Part shown: piece by piece, positions 1 through 8,224 of the stretch | How positions within the stretch are numbered: position 1 is the first letter of the stretch | Layout: every line of letters starts with the position of its first letter | Origin: Planctomycetota bacterium | Lineage (GTDB): Bacteria; Planctomycetota; J058; JAJDCQ01 | Assembly (NCBI GenBank): GCA_029260755.1 | Contig: JAJDCQ010000091.1 | Location: 99,498 to 163,497 of the forward strand | Direction of reading: 5' to 3' | DNA length: 64,000 bases | Position numbers and translations under genes: made by a program | Notes under the pieces: model-generated | The model's input: only the letters and a program-made list of their open reading frames with translations | Databases searched by the model: none | Told to the model about the DNA's origin: nothing

Positions 1-46
1 GCGCTGCCCGGCTTGATGTTGCGGGCGTCGCGTTCGCGCTCGTGGT

Positions 47-75
47 TTGACGCTCCCATGCAACCCACCTACAAT
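47..75 (+). promoter_or_regulatory. sigma70-type promoter of the first htrA-like gene
   Basis: TTGACG (47-52) and TACAAT (70-75) are separated by exactly 17 bp, each matching the housekeeping consensus at five of six bases. The expected transcription start falls at about 82, which is also an in-frame GTG. This suggests leaderless translation and argues against the in-frame ATGs at 13 and 58. Confidence 0.5.
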
Positions 76-81
76 CCGAGG

Positions 82-1167
82 GTGTCCGCCTCCGGTCGTC
101 TCCCGCTCTCGGCCGTCCGCAGCGCCGTCGTCGTCGCCCTCGTGGGCGCCTTCCTCGGGGTCGCCGCGGGATCGCTCGCCGCCGACGGCGACCGCGCCCG
201 CGAGATCGCCCGCGCCGTCGAGCGCCGTCAGCAGGCGCTCATCGCGCGCCTCGAGGCGAGCGTCGTCACGATCGCCGTGAGGCGCGATGACGTCCTCCCC
301 GACGGCGTCCTCCCGCGGCAACGCGACGAGCGACCGGGACCGGTCCTCGGCAGCGGGTCCGGCGTGATCATCAGCGAGCGCGGCCACATCCTCACCAACG
401 AGCACGTCGTCGCCGACGCCAAGACGGTGCTGATCGGCCTCGCCGACGGCCGCTCGCTCGAGGCGCGCGTCCTCGGACGCGATCGGACCGGCGACCTGGC
501 CGTGGCGAAGCTGCCCGAGGACGTCTACGCGGCGGTCGCCCTCGGCGACTCCGACGCCCTCCGCGTCGGCGAGCGGGTGCTCGCGATGGGCGACCCGTTC
601 GGGCTGAGCCGCGACAACACGCCCGCGGCGAGCATCGGGATCGTCAGCGGTCTCCACCGCTATCAGGGCGGGAGCCGGATCTACGGCGACGCGATCCAGG
701 TCGACGCCGCCCTCAACCCGGGGAACAGCGGCGGACCGCTCTTCAACATGCGCGGCGAGCTGATCGGGATCAACGGGCGCATCTCGATCCGCGGGGGCGA
801 GCGGGTGAACGTCGGCGTCGGCTTCGCCGTCTCGATCAACCAGATCAAGCTCGTCCTCGACGAGATGACCCGCGGCCGCGACGTGCGCCACGCGTTCCTC
901 GGCGTCCGCTTCCGGCTCGAGAACACCGACTCCGAGGGCGGCGTCATCATCGAGGAGGTCCTCCCCGCGACGAGCGCCGCCCGGGCAGGGCTCCGGGCGG
1001 GCGACCGGGTCCTCGAGTTCGAGGGACGGATGATCCGCAACCCGACGCGCTTCCAGAACTACATCAGCGTCCTCCCCGCCGGCCGCAAGATCGGCCTCGT
1101 GATCAAGCGGGGCGAGGAGCTCATCGCCAAGGAGCTCGTCCTCGGCCCGCGCCCGGAGCCGCGCTGA
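82..1167 (+). CDS. HtrA/DegP-like secreted serine protease with PDZ domain, catalytic triad intact
   Basis: An exported trypsin-fold (S1C) protease of about 361 residues from the GTG at 82; an in-frame ATG at 58 is the alternative. A signal sequence with a hydrophobic core (VVVALVGAFLGVAAG) is followed by the protease domain and a C-terminal PDZ domain over about the last 85 residues. The triad is complete: His108 in LTNEHVV, Asp138 in RTGDLAVAKL, Ser216 in NPGNSGGPL. The family degrades or refolds damaged envelope proteins. The stop codon overlaps the start of the next gene (ATGA), and two more relatives follow, so the three are probably co-translated. It is the only member of this cluster with an intact active site. 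The family call is firm; the start is less so. Confidence 0.9.
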   Translation: MSASGRLPLSAVRSAVVVALVGAFLGVAAGSLAADGDRAREIARAVERRQQALIARLEASVVTIAVRRDDVLPDGVLPRQRDERPGPVLGSGSGVIISERGHILTNEHVVADAKTVLIGLADGRSLEARVLGRDRTGDLAVAKLPEDVYAAVALGDSDALRVGERVLAMGDPFGLSRDNTPAASIGIVSGLHRYQGGSRIYGDAIQVDAALNPGNSGGPLFNMRGELIGINGRISIRGGERVNVGVGFAVSINQIKLVLDEMTRGRDVRHAFLGVRFRLENTDSEGGVIIEEVLPATSAARAGLRAGDRVLEFEGRMIRNPTRFQNYISVLPAGRKIGLVIKRGEELIAKELVLGPRPEPR

Positions 1168-2291
1168 TGAGAACGCGTCGGGTCGGGCTCGCCTTCGCCC
1201 TCGGCCTCGGACTCGCCGGGTCGCTGGCCGCGTCGCTGCCACGCGCGACCGCGGCGGCCGACGCGGAGCCGACGCCGCTCGACACCACCCTGCTTCGCCT
1301 CGTCGAGCGGGTCGGGCCCGGCGTCGTCCGCGTCGAGGTGAGCGGCGAGCGCCGCCTCGATGTCGGCCCCGGCTCCGACGAGGAGTTCCCCGAGCTGCCC
1401 GAGTTCTTCCGGCTGCTTCGCCGCCTCTTCGAGAACCCGCGCAAGGGGCGGGACGCCGACGGCGACGACATCGAGAGCGGGTCGGGCACGATCATCGACG
1501 CCGAGGGGACGGTGCTGACGCACGCGGCGCTCGTCGCCTTCCACGAGCCCCGGATCCGGATCCACCTGCCAGACGGACGGCAGCGCGACGGACGCGTCCT
1601 CGGCCGCGACCGCGAGCTCGACGTCGCGATGATCGCGATCGAGGCGCGCGCGGCGGATCGCTTCGACCCCGTGCCGTTCGGACCGAGCGAGGAGCTCACG
1701 CCCGGTCGATTCGTCGCGGCGTTCGGCAACCCGTTCGGGCTCGGTCGCGACAGCACGCCGTCGGTGAGCCTGGGCGTCGTCACGGCGATCCGTCGGATCG
1801 AGGCGCACGACGCGGTCTACCGCCGGCGCGCGATCCAGTTCGACGCCGCCGTGAACCCGGGCAACCACGGGGGACCGATCGTCGACCGGCGCGGCCGCCT
1901 CGTCGGCGTGATCGCGCCGCTCGTCCAGAGCCCGCGCACGAACGCCATGATCGGCTACGCGATCCCCGCCCACGTGATCCACGAGCGCCTCGACGACCTC
2001 CGCGAGCCGTCCGATCCCGCGAGCCTCGGCGTCCTGATTCGCCCCGACGCCGGCGGTCCCGACGGCGTGGCGATCGAGCGCGTGGTCCCCGATGGGCCCG
2101 CCGAGCGCGCGGGGCTCATCGACGGCGACGTCATCGTGAGCCTCGGCGGCGCCCCCCTCGTCTCCTACGACGAGCTCGTCGCGGTCATGGAGAAGCGCGT
2201 CGCCGGGGAGCGGGTGACCGTCGTGATCCGGCGCGACGGCGCGACCCGCGCGGTCGAGATCCTCCTCGGCATCCGGCGGGAGAAGCGATGA
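1167..2291 (+). CDS. HtrA-like pseudoprotease with PDZ domain
   Basis: A 374-residue secreted HtrA paralogue with a signal peptide (LAFALGLGLAGSLAASL), a trypsin-like fold and a C-terminal PDZ domain (about 285-370). The fold is clearly conserved (GNPFGLGRDSTPSVSLG and a motif aligning with NPGNSGGP), but the nucleophile is gone: the motif reads NPGNHGGPI, with His234 in place of Ser. The usual TNxHVV motif reads THAALV, so the catalytic His is also displaced. The Asp (ELDVAMIAI) remains. Proteolysis is therefore unlikely; peptide binding through the PDZ domain, regulation of the active paralogue, or a scaffold role is more plausible (inference). It overlaps both neighbours by 1-4 bases, so translational coupling is likely. 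Confidence 0.85.
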   Translation: MRTRRVGLAFALGLGLAGSLAASLPRATAAADAEPTPLDTTLLRLVERVGPGVVRVEVSGERRLDVGPGSDEEFPELPEFFRLLRRLFENPRKGRDADGDDIESGSGTIIDAEGTVLTHAALVAFHEPRIRIHLPDGRQRDGRVLGRDRELDVAMIAIEARAADRFDPVPFGPSEELTPGRFVAAFGNPFGLGRDSTPSVSLGVVTAIRRIEAHDAVYRRRAIQFDAAVNPGNHGGPIVDRRGRLVGVIAPLVQSPRTNAMIGYAIPAHVIHERLDDLREPSDPASLGVLIRPDAGGPDGVAIERVVPDGPAERAGLIDGDVIVSLGGAPLVSYDELVAVMEKRVAGERVTVVIRRDGATRAVEILLGIRREKR

Positions 2292-3430
2292 GCGGACCGG
2301 CGCGAGGATCGCGGTCGTCCGTCGCCGCGCTCCCCTTCCTGCTCGCCGCCGCGGTCGCCGTGGCGTCGGTCGGCGCCGGGCGCGACCGGGTCCTCGCCGA
2401 CGACGAGACGGCGCCGGCCGAGGAGCCGCTCGACGAGGCCGCCGCCGTCGAGGAGGTGCTCGTCGAGGCGTCGCGGATCGCCGCGCGGTCGATCGTGAGC
2501 CTCGAGCTCGTCGACGACGACGGCGCCGGCGCCGACGGCGCCGAGGACGGCGACGGGCCGAGCCTCGATGACCTGCTCCGTCTCCTGCCGCGCCGACGGC
2601 TCGGCGGTCCGGCGGCCGGGCCGGTCAGCGCGGTCCTCCTCGATGAGGAGGGGACGCTCGTGACCGCCCTCGAGCACTTCCCCCGGGCGATCCGGACCCT
2701 GAAGGCGACCCTGCCCGATGGACGGCAGGTCGACGCGGAGCCTCGCGGGATCGACTACCGCCTCCGCCTCGTCGTGTTCGCGCTCCCCGATGGATGGAAG
2801 GACGGCGTCGATCCCGCTCGGGTCCGTCCGATCGCGTTCCGATCCGATGGCGAGGCGCCGACGCCGGGGACCTTCTGCGCCGCGCTCGGCGCCGGCTACG
2901 GCGAGCCGGGCAAGCCGTCGGTCACCTTCGGCCTGGTCAGCGCGTCCGACCGGTTCTTCGGGCGGGCGCTCCAGACCGATGCGAAGGTCGACCGGGGCAG
3001 CCGCGGGGGCGCCCTCATCGACCTCGACGGGCGCCTCCTCGGGGTGCCGGTCCAGATGGACCTCCGGGCGGGCAGCAACTCCGGCGTCGCGTTCGCGGTG
3101 CACGCGGCGCTGATCCGCGAGCTGATTCCGAGGCTCCGGACGGGCGAGGACCTCCTCCCGTCGTTCCTCGGGGTGACCCTCCCGGTCGTCGACCGCGTCG
3201 ACACCCTCCCCGGCGTTCCCGTGTTCGACGTCGTCGCCGAGACCGCCGCGGCGACCGCGGGCATCCGCACGGGCGATCGGATCCTCGCCGTGGACGGCAC
3301 CGCGCTCCGAGGTAGCAACGACCTGCGCCGAGTCCTGGGGCTGGCGCCGTCGGGCACCAAGCTGCTCCTGACGGTTCGCCGCCGGACCGAGGACCTCGAG
3401 GTCGCCGTCACCCTCGGAACCCGCTCCTGA
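2288..3430 (+). CDS. HtrA-like pseudoprotease, all three catalytic positions lost, with PDZ domain
   Basis: A 380-residue protein starting with the ATGA overlap at 2288. A signal peptide is followed by an acidic Glu/Asp-rich stretch, a degenerate trypsin fold and a C-terminal PDZ domain (about 295-378). Aligned with the first gene, the Ser motif reads DRGSRGGAL with Arg239 at the nucleophile, the Asp motif reads YRLRLVVFAL with no Asp, and the His motif reads TALEHF with Glu at the His position. It is the most eroded of the three consecutive paralogues, but the frame is open and codon use is normal, so it is a maintained pseudoenzyme rather than a decaying gene. A small hairpin (3429-3444) sits over its stop codon. 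Confidence 0.8.
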   Translation: MSGPARGSRSSVAALPFLLAAAVAVASVGAGRDRVLADDETAPAEEPLDEAAAVEEVLVEASRIAARSIVSLELVDDDGAGADGAEDGDGPSLDDLLRLLPRRRLGGPAAGPVSAVLLDEEGTLVTALEHFPRAIRTLKATLPDGRQVDAEPRGIDYRLRLVVFALPDGWKDGVDPARVRPIAFRSDGEAPTPGTFCAALGAGYGEPGKPSVTFGLVSASDRFFGRALQTDAKVDRGSRGGALIDLDGRLLGVPVQMDLRAGSNSGVAFAVHAALIRELIPRLRTGEDLLPSFLGVTLPVVDRVDTLPGVPVFDVVAETAAATAGIRTGDRILAVDGTALRGSNDLRRVLGLAPSGTKLLLTVRRRTEDLEVAVTLGTRS

Positions 3431-3454
3431 GCCCGACCGGGCTCGACAAAACCC

Positions 3455-3477
3455 GAACGACATTTCGCACGACCGTA
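3455..3477 (+). promoter_or_regulatory. candidate ECF-type promoter
   Basis: GAAC (3455-3458) and CGTA (3474-3477) are 15 bp apart, resembling the GAAC/CGTA elements of many ECF sigma promoters. It lies about 155 bp before the gene that starts the segment containing the ECF sigma factor, so autoregulation is possible. Short motifs like this occur by chance, and the spacer is at the short end of the usual range. Confidence 0.3.
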
Positions 3478-3631
3478 AGGCATTTCTGAGAAGCGACTTA
3501 CCTCCCGACGCGTGACGCGTGCGCCGTCTGGCCATCTCGGGCCAAACATCTCGTCGCGGTCGCCGTATCACCAGTGAACGAAACGGCTCGCATCGATCGC
3601 GGGCCGACCGAATCGCTCGAGGAGCCTTCGA

Positions 3632-5281
3632 ATGCGACACCTCCCGGCCGCCCTCCTCTGCGGCGCCCTCGTCCTCGCGGGTCCGACGCTGGCCGTCGCC
3701 GCGCCGCGCGCGGACGACCCCGAGAAGACGCGCTCGATGCGCGGCGAGCTCGAGGACATCCTCAACCTGATGGCGCGGCACGACGCCGCCGCCGGTCGGA
3801 TCGTGATCCGCGACGAGGTCCGCGAGGAGCTCCAGGGCGTCCCGCTCGACCTGATCCTCAATCAGATCGCCAAGGGAAACGACGACGGGACCCTCTCGCT
3901 TCGCGAGGACGTCGACGTCACGCCCTACATGGAGATGATCCGCGGCTTCATGGCGAGCGGCGACGGGATGGCCCGACTCGAGCGGATCCGCAAGACGCTC
4001 GAGAAGGCCTTCGAGGGACGTGAGGCGCCCGTTCCGATCCCCACGGAGGAGAAGTTCCGCGGGACGATTGAGCGGTTCATCGCGGGCCTCGACTCGCCCG
4101 ACGGCCCCGACCTCAGCCCCGAGCCGAAGAAGACCGAGCCCGCCCCGGCGCCGAAGAAGACCACGCCGAAGAAGGCGACGCCGGCCCCCGCCCCCAAGGC
4201 GCAGCCCAAGGCGCAGCCGCGGGCGCAGCCGCGGGCGGGCAGCGGCGGGAACGAGGAAGGTCTCCGGCGTCGCTTCGGGCTCGCCCCGAAGGAGGGCGGC
4301 GGGGCCGAGCCGCGCGGGCCGAGCCGCGCCGAGCGCGATCGCCTCCTCCAGCTCGAGCGCCAGGCCGAGAAGCTCGAGCGTGAGCTGCGCGAGATGCGGC
4401 GCGAGATGGAGCGCCTCCGCGGCGGCGGCGACGACGACGATCCGCGTCGCTCTCCGCGCAACGAGCTCGAGCGATGGGGCCGCCTCTTCGAAGGCTTCGC
4501 GCCGCGCGGTCCCGAGGACTTCCGGCGCATGGGCAAGCTCTTCGAGGAGCTCCGCCCGAAGAGCCCCGAGGACTTCGACCGGATGCGCAAGCTCTTCGAG
4601 GGCGTCGCTCCGCGGAGCCCCGAGGACCTCGAGCGTCTCCGGAAGATGTGGGAGAGCTTCGGGCCGAAGGAGCCCGAGGACTTCGACCGGATGCGCAAGA
4701 TGTTCGAGCGCTTCGGCCGCGAGGGCAGCCCCCGCGAGCCCGACCGTGGTCCTGGCCCCCGGCTGCCCTTCGGCGACGGGTTCGGCAAGGGCGGCCCCGA
4801 CCTCGGCGAGCTCCTCGCCGACCTGAAGGCCTTCGGGAAGCTGCTCCAGCTCTTCGACCTCGGCGAGGTGATCCAGCTCGTCGGGAAGGTCGACTGGCCG
4901 AAGCTGTTCGAGGCCTTCCAGGGCGGCGGCTTCGACATGAACGCGATCCTCGGCGTCCTCGCCGAGTCGATGGACCCCGAGGACTTCGAGATGGTCATCG
5001 GGCGCGTGTTCGACTTCCTCCAGTCCGAGGAGGGACAGCGCGTCCAGGCTCGGCTCGAGGAGCTGATCGAGCGCATCCAGACGTTCCTCGAGTCCGACGC
5101 CGGCAAGCGGATCCAGGAGGGCCTCGAGCGGCTCCTCGGCGGCTTCGGCGGCGGCAAGGGCGGCGACGAAGGCGCCGGCGAGCCGCGCGCGGAGAAGAAG
5201 CCCGGGAGCGCGCGCGAGGCGCCCGCCCCGAAGCGGTCGCCCGCGAAGAAGGCGCCGGTCGACGGGCGGAGGTTCTTCTAG
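3632..5281 (+). CDS. secreted hypothetical protein with Pro/Lys-rich linker, coiled coil and tandem 20-residue repeats
   Basis: A 549-residue protein of no recognised family. The ATG follows a good GAGGAG site. There is a clear signal peptide (MRHLPAALLCGALVLAGP). Residues 1-160 are charged and helical. Then come a Pro/Ala/Lys linker containing PKKTTPKKATP and repeated KAQPRAQPRA-like units, a highly charged coiled coil, and about four tandem units of roughly 20-21 residues built on SPEDFDRMRKLFE (about 4460-4730). The C-terminal half is helical, amphipathic and Phe/Leu-rich, and the tail is Lys/Arg-rich. It lies 227 bp before the sigma factor gene on the same strand and between HtrA-like genes, so an envelope role is inferred from context only. 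Confidence 0.75.
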   Translation: MRHLPAALLCGALVLAGPTLAVAAPRADDPEKTRSMRGELEDILNLMARHDAAAGRIVIRDEVREELQGVPLDLILNQIAKGNDDGTLSLREDVDVTPYMEMIRGFMASGDGMARLERIRKTLEKAFEGREAPVPIPTEEKFRGTIERFIAGLDSPDGPDLSPEPKKTEPAPAPKKTTPKKATPAPAPKAQPKAQPRAQPRAGSGGNEEGLRRRFGLAPKEGGGAEPRGPSRAERDRLLQLERQAEKLERELREMRREMERLRGGGDDDDPRRSPRNELERWGRLFEGFAPRGPEDFRRMGKLFEELRPKSPEDFDRMRKLFEGVAPRSPEDLERLRKMWESFGPKEPEDFDRMRKMFERFGREGSPREPDRGPGPRLPFGDGFGKGGPDLGELLADLKAFGKLLQLFDLGEVIQLVGKVDWPKLFEAFQGGGFDMNAILGVLAESMDPEDFEMVIGRVFDFLQSEEGQRVQARLEELIERIQTFLESDAGKRIQEGLERLLGGFGGGKGGDEGAGEPRAEKKPGSAREAPAPKRSPAKKAPVDGRRFF

Positions 5282-5507
5282 GACGATGCGCGCCGCGACG
5301 ACGAGCAACGTCCGCAATCGCACCGGGATCGGCGTCCCGGGGAGGTCGCGTTTGGTAGAATCGACGACGCAGACCGAGAGCGGTGGCCGCGCGGCCGTTC
5401 GCCCCTGCCGGACCCCACGTCGGGCGTCGCGACGGGCGCGACGGGCGACGCCGCCCGCGGCGCGGACGCCGCGGAACGCCGCCCGAACTCGAACGGGAGG
5501 ATCTTCG

Positions 5508-6161
5508 GTGGCCACGACGGCGCCGACGCCGCAGCAGCTCGCCGACCGCGACGTCATCCTTCGCTGCCGCGAGGGAGACGACGACGCCTACGCGATCCTC
5601 GTCTCGCGCTACGAGCGGCGCGCCTACTGGGTCGCCTACAAGCTGGTCGGCAACCCCGAGGACAGCCGCGACATCGCGCAGGAGGCGTTCATCCGCGTCT
5701 TCCGCTCGATCGAGCGCTTCGACATCAAGCGCAACTTCTACACCTGGCTCTACCAGATCGTCGTGAACCTCTGCATCGACCACCTCCGGTGGGCGAGCGG
5801 GCATCGCACCCGCCCGATCGATGACGTCGGCGACGTCGGCGGTCAGGCCGAGCGACCGTGGGAGCGACTGGAGCAGGCGGAGCTGCGCGGGCGGATCTTC
5901 CAGGTGCTGGAGGACCTGCCCCCCAAGGACAAGCTGGTGATCGTTCTCCGCGATCTCGAGGGCCTCTCGGCCAAGGAGATCGCCGAGGTCACCGGGAGCA
6001 CGCACGCGACCGTTCGCTGGCGGCTCCACCGCGCGCGGCAGCTCTTCCGGGTCGCCTGGGAGGCGCGCTTCGGCGCGCCCGAGGGCGCCGAGAAGACGGC
6101 CGCCAAGATTCAAGACGCGAAGGCCGAACGGGCCCGAGCGAAGAGCGAGAAGAGCACGTGA
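5508..6161 (+). CDS. ECF-type RNA polymerase sigma factor
   Basis: A 217-residue sigma-70-family factor of the ECF type. The GTG at 5508 is chosen because GGGAGGA precedes it by 8 bases; the in-frame upstream extension is Arg/Ala-rich and unlike the family. Region 2 is clear (DAYAILVSRYERRAYWVAYK, then DSRDIAQEAFIRVFRSIERF, NFYTWLYQIVVNLCIDHLR), as is region 4 (LPPKDKLVIVLRDLEGLSAK, EIAEVTGSTHATVRWRLHRAR). It should direct RNA polymerase to a small stress regulon. Its TGA overlaps the GTG of the anti-sigma factor (GTGA), the usual coupling for such pairs. The flanking HtrA family suggests envelope stress as the signal (inference). Confidence 0.93.
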   Translation: MATTAPTPQQLADRDVILRCREGDDDAYAILVSRYERRAYWVAYKLVGNPEDSRDIAQEAFIRVFRSIERFDIKRNFYTWLYQIVVNLCIDHLRWASGHRTRPIDDVGDVGGQAERPWERLEQAELRGRIFQVLEDLPPKDKLVIVLRDLEGLSAKEIAEVTGSTHATVRWRLHRARQLFRVAWEARFGAPEGAEKTAAKIQDAKAERARAKSEKST

Positions 6162-7009
6162 TCGACCGAGCCGAGGGGGCTTCGTTCGAGAGCGAACGCG
6201 AACGCATCGCGAAGGAAGCGAGCGCCGAGATGACTGACACCGTGACGAGCTGTGCGGATGCTGCCGCCCGCCTGCCCCTGCGGGGCGAGGACGAGCTGTC
6301 GACCGCCGAGTCCCACGCCCTCGAGGCCCACCTCGATGCGTGCGCTCCGTGCCGAGCCCAGGCCGCCGCCTTCGAGGCCGATCGCTCGGTCCTCGCCGAC
6401 CTCGGTCGGGGGATGGCGGACGCGCCGGCGCTCGAGGGGTTCGGCGACGGCGTGATGGCGCGCTGGCGCCGCGAGCGCGACGCCGCCGGTCCCGCGGCCG
6501 CCCCGATCGACGACGGCGGGCGCGACCTGCTCGCCGCCGATGCGTGGGAGAGCGGCCCGGCGCAGGGCGTTTCGGCCGGGGTGACCTCGTCGGCGTCGAT
6601 TCCGGCGGCGCCCGTGGTGGCCCAGCCCGGGCGAGGCTTCGCCGGACTCGGCGCGCTGATCATGATCGCCGCGGCCGCGGTGATCGTCGCGATGATCGTC
6701 CTCGAGCCGGGCGAGACCTCGGCGCCTTCGGGCGATGGCGGTGCGGTCGCCGACGGCGACGAGCATCCGTCGATCCGTGAGGAAGGCGAGACCGAGGTGA
6801 TCGTCGGGCCGGACGGTCGGACGCGCCGGATCAAGTTCGACAGCCGTCCGACCCGGACGTTCGCGGGCAACCGCGCCGATCGCGTCGGCGACGGCACCGA
6901 GGGCGACGCGAGCCCGTCGCCCGAGGACGAGGAGCTCCCCGAGTCGGTCCGCCGTCAGTTCGGCCTCGACGAGGCCGGCCCGGCGCCCGCCTACATGGAG
7001 GGGCTCTAG
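6158..7009 (+). CDS. membrane anti-sigma factor with zinc-finger (HC2) domain
   Basis: A 283-residue protein from the GTG at 6158, which overlaps the sigma factor stop; an in-frame ATG at 6230 is an alternative. The cytoplasmic N-terminus has the anti-sigma zinc-finger pattern: a Cys in TSCADAAARL, then HLDACAPC (His-x3-Cys-x2-Cys). A single membrane helix (GFAGLGALIMIAAAAVIVAM) follows, then an acidic extracytoplasmic tail. The expected role is to hold the sigma factor inactive at the membrane until a signal triggers cleavage or release. The tail has no recognised sensor domain. The HtrA-like gene four bases downstream could contribute to sensing (inference). Confidence 0.85.
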   Translation: MIDRAEGASFESERERIAKEASAEMTDTVTSCADAAARLPLRGEDELSTAESHALEAHLDACAPCRAQAAAFEADRSVLADLGRGMADAPALEGFGDGVMARWRRERDAAGPAAAPIDDGGRDLLAADAWESGPAQGVSAGVTSSASIPAAPVVAQPGRGFAGLGALIMIAAAAVIVAMIVLEPGETSAPSGDGGAVADGDEHPSIREEGETEVIVGPDGRTRRIKFDSRPTRTFAGNRADRVGDGTEGDASPSPEDEELPESVRRQFGLDEAGPAPAYMEGL

Positions 7010-7012
7010 GCC

Positions 7013-8185
7013 GTGTCTCCTCGCCTCGGGCTCGGAACGATCGCCTTCGTCGCGCTCGTCCTGCTCGGGGCCGATCGCGCATCGGCGCAGGACGCCCCCG
7101 ATGAAGGCGCCCGAAGAGAGGGCGGCTTCGACCTCGCCGGCTTCGAGCGGGCGATCGAGGAGGTCGCCGATGCGGTCCGCCCGACCGTCGTCTCGATCCG
7201 GCTCGCGCGCCGGGTCGGCGTCGATGGCGAGCGCGAGGGCGAGCTCCGGGCGGTCCCCCTCACCGTCGAGCTCTCCGGCGTCGTCATCTCCCGGGAGAGT
7301 GACGTCGGGACGATCGTCACCCTCGGGCGCGAGCTGCTCCGCGCCGACGCCGCCACGATCCGCTTCCCGGACGGTCACGAGGTCGCCGGCCGGATCACCG
7401 GCGTCGATCCCGACACCACGATCGGGCTGATCACCGTCGACGCGGCCGCCGCGGGCGACCGCCTCGTCGCGGCCACCCTCGGCGACGACCGACGTCTCCG
7501 ACCGGGAAGCATCGTCGTCGCGGTCGGCAACCCGTTCGGGCTTCGCGGAAGCGTCTCGTTCGGTTGCGTCGCCGGCGTCGGTCGGACGGTCCACCAGGGA
7601 CGGACCGTCTTCGACGACGCGATCCAGATCACCACCGCGGTCAACCCCGGCGATCCCGGCGGGTTTCTCGCGAACGTGCGGGGCGAGCTCGTCGGTCTCC
7701 TCTCGACGAGCTACCAGCCCGAGCCGCCCGAGCGTCTCCGGGATCTCCTCGCGCCGCGGATGGCCCGCGCCGAGGGGATTCACTTCGCCGTGCCGGTCCG
7801 GATCGTCTCGGACGTCGTCAGCCGGCTCCGCCGGGATGGCAAGGTGCGGCGCGGTTGGCTCGGGGCGGACGTCCTCACGATCGACCGGGCCGTCCGGGAG
7901 AAACATGGCCTCGAGGGCGGCGTGATGCTGATCCGGGTGGCCGAGAAGGGGCCCGCGGCCGCCGCAAAGCTCGAGCGAAGTGATATCATCGTGACGTGGG
8001 GCGGCGCGGCGGTCGACGGGATCGACGCGCTTCGCCGTCAGGTCTGGGGGGCTTCCCCCGGAACCGAGGTCGAGCTCGGCGTGATTCGATCGGGCGAGCG
8101 GATCGCCGTCCGGATCACGGTGGGTGAGCGGCCGGCGCCGGGCGCCGGCGACGAGAAGAAGGAAGGCGAGCGCGTTCCGCGGTGA
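7013..8185 (+). CDS. HtrA-like pseudoprotease with PDZ domain, linked to the anti-sigma gene
   Basis: A 390-residue secreted relative of the three proteins at 82-3430. A signal peptide ends near DRASAQDA; a trypsin-like fold with NPFGLRGSVSFG and a C-terminal PDZ domain (about 285-370) follow. The nucleophile motif reads NPGDPGGFL with Pro215 replacing Ser. The Asp motif reads PDTTIGLITV and the region aligning with TNxHVV reads TLGRELL, so the whole triad is lost. It starts 4 bases after the anti-sigma stop and is very likely in the same transcript. In RseA/DegS-type systems an active PDZ protease senses misfolded porins. Here the co-transcribed member cannot cleave, so it may sense or bind instead (inference). 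Confidence 0.83.
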   Translation: MSPRLGLGTIAFVALVLLGADRASAQDAPDEGARREGGFDLAGFERAIEEVADAVRPTVVSIRLARRVGVDGEREGELRAVPLTVELSGVVISRESDVGTIVTLGRELLRADAATIRFPDGHEVAGRITGVDPDTTIGLITVDAAAAGDRLVAATLGDDRRLRPGSIVVAVGNPFGLRGSVSFGCVAGVGRTVHQGRTVFDDAIQITTAVNPGDPGGFLANVRGELVGLLSTSYQPEPPERLRDLLAPRMARAEGIHFAVPVRIVSDVVSRLRRDGKVRRGWLGADVLTIDRAVREKHGLEGGVMLIRVAEKGPAAAAKLERSDIIVTWGGAAVDGIDALRRQVWGASPGTEVELGVIRSGERIAVRITVGERPAPGAGDEKKEGERVPR

Positions 8186-8224
8186 GTCGCCGGCGACCGC
8201 GCTCGTGAACACGGAGATGCACCG

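Noticed and set aside
5356..5361. TAGAAT as -10 box of the sigma factor gene
   Set aside because: No acceptable -35 lies 16-19 bp upstream (GGCGTC), so the support is too weak.
2165..5557. 1130-residue minus-strand open frame
   Set aside because: Antisense to the HtrA-like, repeat-protein and sigma genes; its composition is that of a shadow frame in high-GC coding DNA and it shows no motif.
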